A stretch of 14,122 nucleotides of DNA from UBA8516 sp035457865 (lineage in GTDB: Archaea; Thermoproteota; Nitrososphaeria; Nitrososphaerales; Nitrosopumilaceae). Shown here piece after piece: positions 1 to 6,639 of this stretch. The DNA is taken from NCBI GenBank assembly GCA_035457865.1, contig DATIAR010000013.1:1-14122 (forward strand), written 5' to 3'. Every line of letters starts with the position of its first letter. Position 1 is the first letter of the stretch. A program made the translations under genes and the position numbers. Under the pieces are notes generated by a model. The model was not told the DNA's origin. It saw only the letters and a program-made list of their open reading frames with translations, and ran no database searches.

Positions 1-1
1 T

Positions 2-217
2 TTGTATGAAACACAAGACAGAAGAATAAATCCGCGTGGAGGACTCATTGGTGCGGGACACCCACTAGGCGCAACTGGGATAGCGCAAATTGCAGAAATT
101 GGCCAACAACTTCAAGGTAAAGCTGGAAAAAGACAAATACCGCATGCAAATGTAGGGCTAGTTCAAAATATGTCGGCTGCGGCAACATCCTCGTCGGTAC
201 TTATTATGCAATCATGA
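2..217 (+). CDS. Thiolase (acetyl-CoA C-acetyltransferase family), C-terminal end only
   Basis: The gene is cut by the left edge, leaving its last 71 codons. The stretch NPRGGLIGAGHPLGATG is the C-terminal thiolase signature, whose His in GHP belongs to the active site. Thiolases make or cleave acetoacetyl-CoA; in these archaea the reaction serves both the mevalonate pathway and the end of the 3-hydroxypropionate/4-hydroxybutyrate cycle. The fragment contains no cysteine, so the classical CxGGGxG motif of bacterial biosynthetic thiolases is absent, as in SCP2/archaeal-type thiolases. Where many archaeal members have HN-GG near the end, this one reads QNMSAAA. The stop codon overlaps the ATG of the DUF35 gene, implying translational coupling. 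Thiolase family is clear; the exact substrate is not. Confidence 0.88.
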   Translation: MYETQDRRINPRGGLIGAGHPLGATGIAQIAEIGQQLQGKAGKRQIPHANVGLVQNMSAAATSSSVLIMQS

Positions 218-534
218 CAAAGTTCGAAGAAGAGCTCAAAGAAGGGAAATTTGTTTGTAGTGAATGCCAAAAATGTAAAAAATTAGTATGGCCTCCAAAT
301 GATTATTGTGATATGTGTTTTGGTGAGGTATGTTGGAGGCCCATCTCATGCATTGGCAGAGTCGTTGAATTTTCAAAAACAGATGAGACTGTTTTTTGCA
401 TAGCAGAGTTTGAAAATCAAATACGAATAATGGGTTCCTTAGAATGTAAGGTTGTGCCTGTAATTGGTCAAGCTCTTAAATTGGTAAAATGTAGTTATAA
501 TGGAAATGAAAAATTCGTTTTTCAATTAGAATAA
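214..534 (+). CDS. DUF35 family zinc-ribbon/OB-fold protein, thiolase partner
   Basis: This 106-residue protein has a rubredoxin-like zinc ribbon, C18xxC21 and C32xxC35 with WPP between them, followed by a beta-rich part from about residue 45 that fits the OB fold of the DUF35 (ACAC) family. Family length is usually 110-140, so it is compact but complete. In methanogens a DUF35 protein bridges acetoacetyl-CoA thiolase and HMG-CoA synthase and holds the CoA intermediate. Here its start codon overlaps the thiolase stop (ATGA, 214-217), which strongly supports a complex with that thiolase. HMG-CoA synthase is not in this operon but about 7 kb away. There is no Shine-Dalgarno site, consistent with coupled translation. 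Confidence 0.85.
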   Translation: MTKFEEELKEGKFVCSECQKCKKLVWPPNDYCDMCFGEVCWRPISCIGRVVEFSKTDETVFCIAEFENQIRIMGSLECKVVPVIGQALKLVKCSYNGNEKFVFQLE

Positions 535-590
535 TTTTAAGATGAATCAATTTTTGATATGTGAATTATGCCATACTTGAGCATTATGTC

Positions 591-622
591 AAATTTTAGC
601 TTGGTAATCACATAATTACCAA
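591..622 (+). promoter_or_regulatory. Candidate promoter and operator of the Hjc-like gene
   Basis: A perfect inverted repeat, TTGGTAAT-N6-ATTACCAA (601-622), ends 9 bases before the ATG at 632. An AT-rich box at 591-598 (AAATTTTA) could be the TATA element, placing the dyad between TATA and the expected transcription start, a usual repressor position in archaea. The arms are AT-rich and there is no T-run, so a terminator is unlikely. The rest of the 97-base gap after the DUF35 gene holds nothing else recognised. Confidence 0.45.
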
Positions 623-631
623 CTATTCTAT

Positions 632-1261
632 ATGCAAAAAGATAAGGTGATCATATTGTCTTTTAATAAAGAGTCAGTTAAGAATTTGGCCGTATTAAAA
701 ATACAAAATAACATTAAAAAAATAACTAAATCAAAATTTCAAAAAACACAAGACCATCTTACTTCAGAACGTAACAAAAAGATCGCAAGAACAAGAAGGC
801 AACGAGGGTATACCTGGGAAGACACTTTAGTAAAACGATTTAATGCATTAGATGGTTGGAAAGCATTTAGACTTGGCTCACCTAGTGTGGCATTGCCAGA
901 TATACTAGCCGTGAGTAGCAAGGAGAATACTATATTTACAATCGAGGCAAAATCTGGTACTGGCAATACGTTGCAAGTTCCACATGATCAAATTATTCGA
1001 TGTTTAAAATGGATACATACCTTTGATCTGTATGAGACAAGAAAAACGATAATCGCCTTCAAGTTTCTTTCTAAAAAGAGAATAGATACAGGAAAATATG
1101 AACATCGGCAACTACGAGAATTTTACAAAACTTGGGATGAATCAAACAAGATAACTGATTTCGTATGCACCTATGAAGGAGAAACTTATGCTCTTGTGGA
1201 TGGCAAGAGACGAATACTGGATCTAGAAGATTATCAAATGCCATTTGTATTAAAAAACTGA
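632..1261 (+). CDS. PD-(D/E)XK nuclease, archaeal Holliday junction resolvase (Hjc)-like
   Basis: The 209-residue protein carries the archaeal resolvase pattern: RGYTWED with E63, then LPD with D90, then IEAKSG with E105 and K107, and Q120 about 13 residues on. These are the expected metal-binding and catalytic residues of the Hjc/PD-(D/E)XK fold, so it probably cuts DNA with a divalent metal, in recombination or repair. Typical Hjc is about 120-140 residues. This one has a basic N-terminal extension of about 50 residues (many Lys, Asn, Gln) and about 70 extra C-terminal residues. The ATG start is the first available after an inverted repeat; GTG at 647 is a possible alternative. It may be the resolvase itself or a related nuclease with another DNA target. 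Confidence 0.72.
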   Translation: MQKDKVIILSFNKESVKNLAVLKIQNNIKKITKSKFQKTQDHLTSERNKKIARTRRQRGYTWEDTLVKRFNALDGWKAFRLGSPSVALPDILAVSSKENTIFTIEAKSGTGNTLQVPHDQIIRCLKWIHTFDLYETRKTIIAFKFLSKKRIDTGKYEHRQLREFYKTWDESNKITDFVCTYEGETYALVDGKRRILDLEDYQMPFVLKN

Positions 1262-1280
1262 CCTCTAGCATCGAATCCTT

Positions 1281-1290
1281 CTTTAATACC
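1281..1290 (+). promoter_or_regulatory. TATA box before the 1308 gene
   Basis: CTTTAATACC lies with its centre about 23 bases before the ATG at 1308, which fits a leaderless or nearly leaderless archaeal transcript starting inside the 46-base gap after the nuclease gene. Confidence 0.45.
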
Positions 1291-1307
1291 TACCTTGAAA
1301 ATAACTT

Positions 1308-1667
1308 ATGAGTTTTGAAGATTTTGTAGATGAGCGAAGTCTCATAAGCCATGATGCGTTAGGCACTAAAGAAATCAAAATAAAATTACTTGAAGTGGAA
1401 GATGACGCATCTGATCATAACTGGAAATTTGGAATTAGAATTAAAGTCAAAAAAATTCTTGTAACAATAAAGCATCTACAAACACAACAAATCGAAGAAG
1501 CTGAATTTGATTTAAAAGAAATCGAAAAAGAAATGAAGGAAAAAAGACATTACAGCTCAACAAACAGATGGATACAAACTACAGATGTCAAAAATGGTTA
1601 TATTCTAAGTACACGCCATACGCTCTTGATAAGTGATGCAGTAGCATTAGATTATATTGTAATCTAA
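1308..1667 (+). CDS. Unrecognised 119-residue protein
   Basis: I do not recognise this family. The protein is charged and soluble, with no cysteine, no membrane segment and no signal peptide. Residues about 22-58 look like alternating beta strands (KIKLLEVED, FGIRIKVKKILVTIK), followed by a strongly charged helix rich in Glu and Lys at about 60-80 and a second beta-rich end. ATG is the natural start and a TATA-like box lies about 23 bases upstream. It follows the Hjc-like gene by 46 bases in the same direction and ends tail-to-tail with the flavin-reductase gene, the two stop codons sharing CTAA at 1664-1667. Coding status rests on the open frame, the promoter and the tight packing; no function is proposed. 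Confidence 0.7.
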   Translation: MSFEDFVDERSLISHDALGTKEIKIKLLEVEDDASDHNWKFGIRIKVKKILVTIKHLQTQQIEEAEFDLKEIEKEMKEKRHYSSTNRWIQTTDVKNGYILSTRHTLLISDAVALDYIVI

Positions 1668-2581
1668 TTACAAAATGCTTTTAATAATTTGTCATTTTTC
1701 TTTCGCAATAAAGTTTGTGATGAAATGCCACGTATAGTTCCTTCAAATATGACAAAATTTATTCTTTGAATTCGGTCTTTATATTCAAGAATTAGTCTTT
1801 TCATGATTGGTCTAGGTTTTAACTTGACTTTAAGTCCCACGTCTTTTAGATATTTTTGTATTGATTGCAAATAGTTGAAACCGTGTTTTGGTTTCAGATA
1901 TGGGATTGTCTCATAAGTCATGTTGTTTCTAACATACTTTAAAATTAGAATTTTTCTACCTGATTTTATCACAGTTCCAGTACATTTTAGGATGAATTTA
2001 CCTTCAGCTTCTTTAGAAAACCATTCAAATGTGGATTTATTTATTCTGACTTTTTGCCTAAATGGCTCTATTAGTAAGCCTATTTGATAATATTTGCCAG
2101 CATGATACAATAATGGTTTTTTTGTTTTATCATATTTCATAGTAATTACTCTACCAACTACCATGAAATGATCTCCAAATTTTTTAATAGAAATCAACCT
2201 GCATTCTGCATTTATTATACAATTTGCTATCATTGGAGCCTTGATATATTTTGATTTTAGTAATGTGAAAGAATTTTTAACCCTTAACTTATCAATTTCA
2301 GATCCAGAATATCCTCCAGCTATATTTACAAGTGTTGACTGTGTCTCAGAAGCAACATTTACTCCAAATTCTCTTGTCTTGCGTATGTTTTTTAGTGTAA
2401 TTGAGCTTTCATGCAAAAAAATTGCAATAAGAAGTGGATCATATGAAATCTGCATTGTCCATTCAGCCGCCATGACATTCTTTCCAAAATGGCCAGTAGA
2501 AGTGATCATGCTTACCCCAGTTGCAAAATACCTTTGAGCTTTAGTTGCGATTTTTCTTTCCAACCAAAATTGACCAGTCAT
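1664..2581 (-). CDS. Flavin reductase-like FMN-binding protein with extra C-terminal Nudix-like domain
   Basis: Residues about 12-170 match the flavin reductase-like split barrel: FATGVSMITST near the start, PLLIAIFLHESS for the central strand, FGVNVAS, and DHFMVVGRV later. Such proteins bind FMN and reduce it, or supply reduced flavin to a partner, with NAD(P)H. The family is usually 160-200 residues; this one has 305. The added part from about 196 reads like a Nudix fold (FILKCTGTVIKSGRKILIL, then a loop and helix ending in DVGL at 247-250), but the Nudix-box Arg and Glu positions are Gln242, Lys243, Lys246 and Asp247, so hydrolysis is unlikely and nucleotide binding is only a guess. The ATG start lies in a divergent promoter region facing the 2643 gene. 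The reductase half is well supported; the tail assignment is tentative. Confidence 0.8.
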   Translation of the reverse strand: MTGQFWLERKIATKAQRYFATGVSMITSTGHFGKNVMAAEWTMQISYDPLLIAIFLHESSITLKNIRKTREFGVNVASETQSTLVNIAGGYSGSEIDKLRVKNSFTLLKSKYIKAPMIANCIINAECRLISIKKFGDHFMVVGRVITMKYDKTKKPLLYHAGKYYQIGLLIEPFRQKVRINKSTFEWFSKEAEGKFILKCTGTVIKSGRKILILKYVRNNMTYETIPYLKPKHGFNYLQSIQKYLKDVGLKVKLKPRPIMKRLILEYKDRIQRINFVIFEGTIRGISSQTLLRKKNDKLLKAFCN

Positions 2582-2597
2582 ATTCTGTTATTAGTTG

Positions 2598-2634
2598 TTT
2601 TCACACAGAAACCTTTATGAAAGCAGGGTGAAAA
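2598..2634. promoter_or_regulatory. Divergent promoter region with symmetrical elements
   Basis: The 61 bases between the ATGs at 2581 (minus) and 2643 (plus) carry CTTTATGAAAG (2613-2623), a near-palindrome that reads as a TATA-like box on both strands. It is flanked by a perfect 7-base inverted repeat, TTTTCAC (2598-2604) and GTGAAAA (2628-2634). On the plus strand the box centre is about 25 bases before ATG 2643; on the minus strand it would give a leader of about 10 bases. Confidence 0.45.
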
Positions 2635-2642
2635 GTGCAGAC

Positions 2643-2990
2643 ATGATAATTCAAGAGATCACTGTAAATGGAAAAAAATTCAATCTAAGACTTACTGACC
2701 AATCAATTATGGAAGCTAGGCGTCTTAAGGCACTTTATAATGCAGCATATGAGGATCCTGAGAGCTTTGAAGAAGTTAGTTCAGCAATTTCTAACACCAT
2801 AAATCAACTTGCTACTTACGTAGAGCCAGAAGTCTCAGACAGCGATTTGGATGGGGTAATACAAGCCATCATGAAGGTAGTTGAAGAGAAATCAAAAGAG
2901 GCGGCTGAATCAAAAAAACCTGAAACAAGTACAAAACCAAGCAAAGATTCAGGTAAGGCGCACAAGACTGTGAAGAAATCAAAAAAGTAA
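2643..2990 (+). CDS. Unrecognised 115-residue protein with lysine-rich tail
   Basis: I do not recognise a family. From ATG 2643 the protein begins MIIQEITVNGKKFNLRL, a likely beta hairpin, followed by helical, acidic segments (residues about 20-80), and a low-complexity tail from about 80 made mostly of Lys, Ser, Glu, Thr and Pro, ending KKSKK. Such basic tails often contact nucleic acid or other acidic partners, but that is inference only. Upstream TTG (2595) and GTG (2628) codons are in frame, but the TATA-like box centred near 2618 would lie inside or too close to them, and it sits about 25 bases before this ATG, as for a leaderless message. The gene is divergent from the flavin-reductase gene. 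Confidence 0.72.
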   Translation: MIIQEITVNGKKFNLRLTDQSIMEARRLKALYNAAYEDPESFEEVSSAISNTINQLATYVEPEVSDSDLDGVIQAIMKVVEEKSKEAAESKKPETSTKPSKDSGKAHKTVKKSKK

Positions 2991-3032
2991 TAATTTCTTG
3001 AGTCAAAAATCAGAAAAATACTCGTTGCATGG

Positions 3033-3038
3033 TTATAT
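3033..3038 (+). promoter_or_regulatory. TATA box before the 37-residue Cys-rich gene
   Basis: TTATAT is centred about 25 bases before GTG 3061. It lies in the short gap after the 2643 gene, supports a leaderless transcript and selects the GTG start. Confidence 0.5.
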
Positions 3039-3060
3039 CTTGTGAACCATAATATCACAT

Positions 3061-3174
3061 GTGCAAACTCATTGCGAATGCGGCATTTGTGGTCATGTCT
3101 CTGAAAAAGAGTGTATTGTAAAAGAATGTAAGTGTTGCATTAATTTCCATACCCGTTCTGGACCAAAAAAATAG
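3061..3174 (+). CDS. 37-residue cysteine-rich (zinc-binding) miniprotein
   Basis: This short frame starts with GTG and encodes a peptide with seven cysteines (positions 5, 7, 10, 18, 23, 25, 26) and three histidines, including HCECGICGH near the start and ECKCC further on. The spacing suggests one or two structural zinc sites. A stop codon 15 bases upstream in frame (TGA, 3043-3045) leaves GTG 3061 as the only usual start. A TATA box (TTATAT, 3033-3038) is placed for a leaderless transcript beginning at this codon. Small Cys-rich proteins of this kind are frequent in thaumarchaeal genomes, but the role is unknown. It precedes threonine synthase by 44 bases, which has its own TATA box. Confidence 0.68.
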   Translation: MQTHCECGICGHVSEKECIVKECKCCINFHTRSGPKK

Positions 3175-3186
3175 AGCAATTCTAGA

Positions 3187-3194
3187 TTTAAATA
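3187..3194 (+). promoter_or_regulatory. TATA box of threonine synthase
   Basis: TTTAAATA is centred about 28 bases before ATG 3219, consistent with a leaderless or very short-leader transcript. Confidence 0.5.
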
Positions 3195-3218
3195 AGTACT
3201 TGACTTCATCATCAGATA

Positions 3219-4553
3219 ATGCAAACCGTATCTCAAAAATGCATAGATCCAAAATGCGGTCTGGAATATTCTATTTCGGATATAAGAATAGAATGCGATC
3301 GTGGTCATTTACTTGACGTAAAATACAAAACACATCCATCATCTACACTTAAAGAAACATTCTACAAAAGAAGAAACCATGCTAATAATATTTTTAACGA
3401 AAGTGGAGTCTGGAGATTTAGAGAACTACTTAACTTTTGTCAGATAGACACCGAAGATATCGAAGCATGTTCTAAATATCTTGTATCTATGGATGGTGCT
3501 GAAGGCCGACTATCAAAACCGTATCACATGTCAAAAGTCGCGGATTTTGTAGGACTAGAACACGAAAATTTCTGGCTTCAACCTGAGGGCTATAATCCAA
3601 GCGGCTCGTTTAAGGATAATGGAATGTCTACTGCTGTGACTCACGCAAAACTTGTTAACATAAAAAAAATAATTTGTGCTTCTACAGGAAATACGTCGGC
3701 TTCAGCTGCAATGTATGCAGCAAACGAAAACATAGAATGTGATGTTTATATTCCTGCAGGAGAGGTTGCTCCAGGAAAGCTAAGTCAAGCATTTCAATTT
3801 GGCGCACAAGTAATTGAGATAAAAGGAAATTTTGATGACGCTTTATCAACATCATTAAAAAAAGCAAGTGAAGTTGGTGGATATACTGTAAACTCCGTAA
3901 ATCCTTTCAGAATAGAAGGACAAAAAACTATCATATTTAGAGCATTAGAGCAACTTGATTGGAATCCCCCAGATTGGATTGTATATCCTGGCGGTGCACT
4001 AGGAAATACATCTAGTTGTGGTAAAAGTTTAATGGAATTATATGATTGGGGATGGATAAAAAAAATTCCTCGCATAGCTGTAGTCAACTCTGAGGGTGCA
4101 AATACATTGCATACTCTTTATAATGGAAAGTTTGAAGAAACGAAACTACGTTGGAATAAAGGTAATCCAGATACTGAAATAATAAAAAAATTCTATTCAT
4201 ACATGGATGAAAATGGAATAAGGCCAAAAACAAAAGCAACTGCTATTCAAATAGCAAAACCGGCTAACATATTGAAAGGATTAAGAGCACTAGAATTTAC
4301 AAATGGTGTTGTTACTCAAGTCTCCGATCAGGAAATGATGGACGGAATGGCACTTGTAGGTCTAAATGGATTTGACTGCGAGATGGCATCAGGTGCAGTT
4401 CCTGCAGGAGTGAAAAAATTAACTGATGAAGGAATAATCAAAAAAGATGATGCAGTAGTTGGAATTCTAACAGGACGACAAAAAGATTCTAGCATTCCTG
4501 TAGATTATCATAAAAATCCAAATAACAAATTCGCAAATCCTCCAAGAACCTAA
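3219..4553 (+). CDS. thrC: Threonine synthase
   Basis: The enzyme converts O-phosphohomoserine to threonine with pyridoxal phosphate in the cytosol. The PLP lysine is K132 in NPSGSFKDNGM, followed by CASTGNTSAS (153-162) and the phosphate-gripping turn YPGGALGNTSS (256-266). All are typical of fold-type II threonine synthases. Length (444) is slightly above the usual archaeal 350-410 because of an N-terminal segment with C8, C13, C26 and H30, which resembles a small zinc ribbon and is seen in some archaeal ThrC proteins. The product can feed the threonine dehydratase at 10298-11506, linking both genes to isoleucine synthesis. Its stop is one base from the stop of the convergent cation transporter gene. 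Confidence 0.93.
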   Translation: MQTVSQKCIDPKCGLEYSISDIRIECDRGHLLDVKYKTHPSSTLKETFYKRRNHANNIFNESGVWRFRELLNFCQIDTEDIEACSKYLVSMDGAEGRLSKPYHMSKVADFVGLEHENFWLQPEGYNPSGSFKDNGMSTAVTHAKLVNIKKIICASTGNTSASAAMYAANENIECDVYIPAGEVAPGKLSQAFQFGAQVIEIKGNFDDALSTSLKKASEVGGYTVNSVNPFRIEGQKTIIFRALEQLDWNPPDWIVYPGGALGNTSSCGKSLMELYDWGWIKKIPRIAVVNSEGANTLHTLYNGKFEETKLRWNKGNPDTEIIKKFYSYMDENGIRPKTKATAIQIAKPANILKGLRALEFTNGVVTQVSDQEMMDGMALVGLNGFDCEMASGAVPAGVKKLTDEGIIKKDDAVVGILTGRQKDSSIPVDYHKNPNNKFANPPRT

Positions 4554-4554
4554 T

Positions 4555-5457
4555 TTATTGATGTTCTGGTTCTGGCACTATCACAACACGAGCCAATTGG
4601 AGTTCATCCTTTATTACGCTTGAAATTTCTTTAACAAGCCTACTTGTTTCGTCAAGTCTTGTTTCATTTGGTAAAATGATGTGAATTTCTGCATTAAATT
4701 CGTGACCAACTGGTCTTAAAAAAATATCACTAGTTTTAACTTTGAATTTTTCTGCTATGATTGTCTTAATGTTATCAGTCATCTGTGGATTGTGTACTGC
4801 ATCAACTAATACTAATGCTGATTCCTTAATTGCGGTATATGCCATAAAAAAGATGTATCCAGCTATAATCATGCCACCTATTGCATCCATGAAGACAAAC
4901 CCCAAATAAGTGGCAGCAATAACACTGATGAATCCTACAAACGACGAGGTACCATCTTTGATCGAATTCTTTGCGTCAAGCTTTAACGAAATTAAATTAG
5001 ACTCTATAGCTACCTTTCTGATCAAAAACGCTCTATGTAAAGAAATACTTCCTGCAGCTACCAGTGTTACCATTGTTATCTCAGGATAATGAATTGTTCT
5101 TGGTTCGTACAACGTTTGAAATGCATGAAACGCAATAAAGGCACCTAAAATAGTAATAATAATTGCTGCAATGAATGCTGCCAGCACCTCTACTTTTCTG
5201 TACCCGAAATGAAATATGCTGCTTTTTGGTTTTTTTACCATCAAAATGCCAAACCAGACAATAAATGAAATCATTGAATCAGCCATGGAGTCAATACCAT
5301 CTGCAGTCAGAGTGATACTTCCAGTGAATAGCGATATTGTGATCTCAGCTACGCCTATGCAGGCAAGTGTAATTACTGATTGTCTAGCAGCACGTTGTCC
5401 CTTGTTTAAAATTGCGGTATTATCCTGTGTCTTGCCAATTTTATCTGTACCACTCAA
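4555..5457 (-). CDS. Cation diffusion facilitator (CDF) family metal transporter
   Basis: The 300-residue protein has about six membrane helices (roughly 27-45, 48-74, 90-112, 126-142, 172-190, 194-208) and a C-terminal cytoplasmic domain (about 225-300), the standard CDF plan. CDF proteins export divalent metals in exchange for protons. The helix II site is D56xxxD60 (GIDSMAD). The helix V site reads N164xxxD168 (DAKNSIKD), where zinc transporters normally have HxxxD. This suggests a metal other than zinc, with manganese or iron plausible. The start is TTG: a TAA lies 9 bases upstream in frame and no ATG occurs near the N terminus. It lies 51 bases downstream of the GAPDH gene in the same direction and may share its transcript. 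Confidence 0.9.
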   Translation of the reverse strand: MSGTDKIGKTQDNTAILNKGQRAARQSVITLACIGVAEITISLFTGSITLTADGIDSMADSMISFIVWFGILMVKKPKSSIFHFGYRKVEVLAAFIAAIIITILGAFIAFHAFQTLYEPRTIHYPEITMVTLVAAGSISLHRAFLIRKVAIESNLISLKLDAKNSIKDGTSSFVGFISVIAATYLGFVFMDAIGGMIIAGYIFFMAYTAIKESALVLVDAVHNPQMTDNIKTIIAEKFKVKTSDIFLRPVGHEFNAEIHIILPNETRLDETSRLVKEISSVIKDELQLARVVIVPEPEHQ

Positions 5458-5508
5458 TGTAGAATCTTATCTGAGAGAATTGATAGTTTCTGGTTTTTAA
5501 GTATATGT

Positions 5509-6561
5509 TTATGGTTGTGGCTTGAAATGTTCCTCAAGCATTCGTTTTTTCTCTTTCATGTGAAATAGTTCTTCAGTATGTTTGAATGCATCTTCAGCAT
5601 TTCTCTTGAAAAGCATTGCTTGCATCAAAAGATGATTTTCTGGAACTACAATGCCTGTTTGATCATCAGAATAAGTGAGTTTGACTACATCATCCTGTAT
5701 TTCTAAAAGATCTGCATGAATGTGAATCATATTTGTATCTTTGAAACTAAACTTTATTGATTCTGCAAAATCACGGATGTCTTTTGTACCTTTGGCAGTG
5801 TACAAAATAGCAACACCGTATTCATCTTTGAATAGATCTAAAATTTCTGATGATTTTGGGGCATTATCATTAAATCTAATATCCATTAAATGAACATGCA
5901 TTTGTCTTGTTGGAACCTTAAATACACGTATGAATAAGGGAGTGTCTTTTCCCATGTAGCTTTTTACATCTTCATTGTGATGTGGTTTTCGGGTCCACTC
6001 GATTGAATCTTTGACTTCAGTTTTAGAATCTTCTAGATCTGCCCAACGTCGAAGAAGAATTGCATCAAATCTCTTTATTTTTGGACCGTATTTTTCTTTA
6101 AGTGGTTGTAGAATTCGTCCTATCCCAGTGACGTTGCAACTTCCTTGCATTACATATTTTTTATCGAACGCATCTGTGTAATTTGCGCGAGAATTAAAAA
6201 TCATGTCTGCAACTGCTTTCTCACCTGTGATTTTTTCTCCCCCTTGGAAAATTGCTCTAACGTTTTTTAATTCATACAATGTTTTTTTGTTGACGTGACC
6301 TTGTCCTCCGGGTGACGCATCTATCACTAAATCACACTTATCAAGTGCCTCCTCTATGGTGCCTGTGACTTTGAAATTTTTAAAAGCGTCAAGTTTAGCT
6401 TTTGGTACATATACTTTGAATCCTCTTGAAATCGCATCTGTGACTTTCTCATCAGGTGAATACTTGCCAACACCTAATAATTCGATATCTGGATCTCCTG
6501 CAATGAACTGTGTTATTCTGCTTCCAATCGCACCATAACCGTTAACAAAAACTTTCTTCAT
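5509..6561 (-). CDS. gap: Type II (archaeal) glyceraldehyde-3-phosphate dehydrogenase, phosphorylating
   Basis: This is the archaeal form of GAPDH (EC 1.2.1.59), which interconverts glyceraldehyde-3-phosphate and 1,3-bisphosphoglycerate with NAD(P). In autotrophic archaea it mainly runs towards sugars. The Rossmann motif is NGYGAIGSR (7-15), the catalytic cysteine is C142 in SCNVTG, and RRWADLED (171-178) and HVHLMDIRF further on match the type II family. Length (350) is close to the usual 335-345. The ATG start is supported by a TATA-like box read on the minus strand (CTAAATAAA, 6585-6593), about 28 bases upstream. The gene is divergent from the DsbA-like gene. Confidence 0.95.
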   Translation of the reverse strand: MKKVFVNGYGAIGSRITQFIAGDPDIELLGVGKYSPDEKVTDAISRGFKVYVPKAKLDAFKNFKVTGTIEEALDKCDLVIDASPGGQGHVNKKTLYELKNVRAIFQGGEKITGEKAVADMIFNSRANYTDAFDKKYVMQGSCNVTGIGRILQPLKEKYGPKIKRFDAILLRRWADLEDSKTEVKDSIEWTRKPHHNEDVKSYMGKDTPLFIRVFKVPTRQMHVHLMDIRFNDNAPKSSEILDLFKDEYGVAILYTAKGTKDIRDFAESIKFSFKDTNMIHIHADLLEIQDDVVKLTYSDDQTGIVVPENHLLMQAMLFKRNAEDAFKHTEELFHMKEKKRMLEEHFKPQP

Positions 6562-6584
6562 GATTTTTTTGATAATTGTGCCTC

Positions 6585-6593
6585 TTTATTTAG
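6585..6593 (-). promoter_or_regulatory. TATA box of gap
   Basis: Read on the minus strand this is CTAAATAAA, centred about 28 bases before the gap ATG (6561). The divergent gene's box begins with the same CTAAATA heptamer, so the two make an inverted pair separated by 16 bases. Confidence 0.5.
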
Positions 6594-6609
6594 ATACTTG
6601 TGAGAACAA

Positions 6610-6618
6610 CTAAATATC
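6610..6618 (+). promoter_or_regulatory. TATA box of the DsbA-like gene
   Basis: CTAAATATC is centred about 26 bases before ATG 6640. That spacing matches the other promoters here and favours 6640 over the in-frame GTG 6628 and ATG 6634. Confidence 0.45.
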
Positions 6619-6639
6619 TGCAAAAACGTGCTGATGCCA

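Noticed and set aside
542..580. Short frame after the DUF35 gene with CELCH near its end, possibly a remnant zinc-ribbon gene
   Set aside because: It stops after 12 codons and the continuation has another stop soon after; the resemblance to a broken zinc-ribbon gene rests on one CxxCH and is too weak.
2595..2642. Upstream TTG (2595) and GTG (2628) starts for the lysine-tailed gene
   Set aside because: The TATA-like box at 2613-2623 would fall inside or too close to these starts; ATG 2643 fits the spacing seen elsewhere.
5216..5500. Plus-strand open frame opposite the CDF gene
   Set aside because: It is the shadow of a well-supported membrane transporter gene on the other strand, with hydrophobic content mirrored from it.
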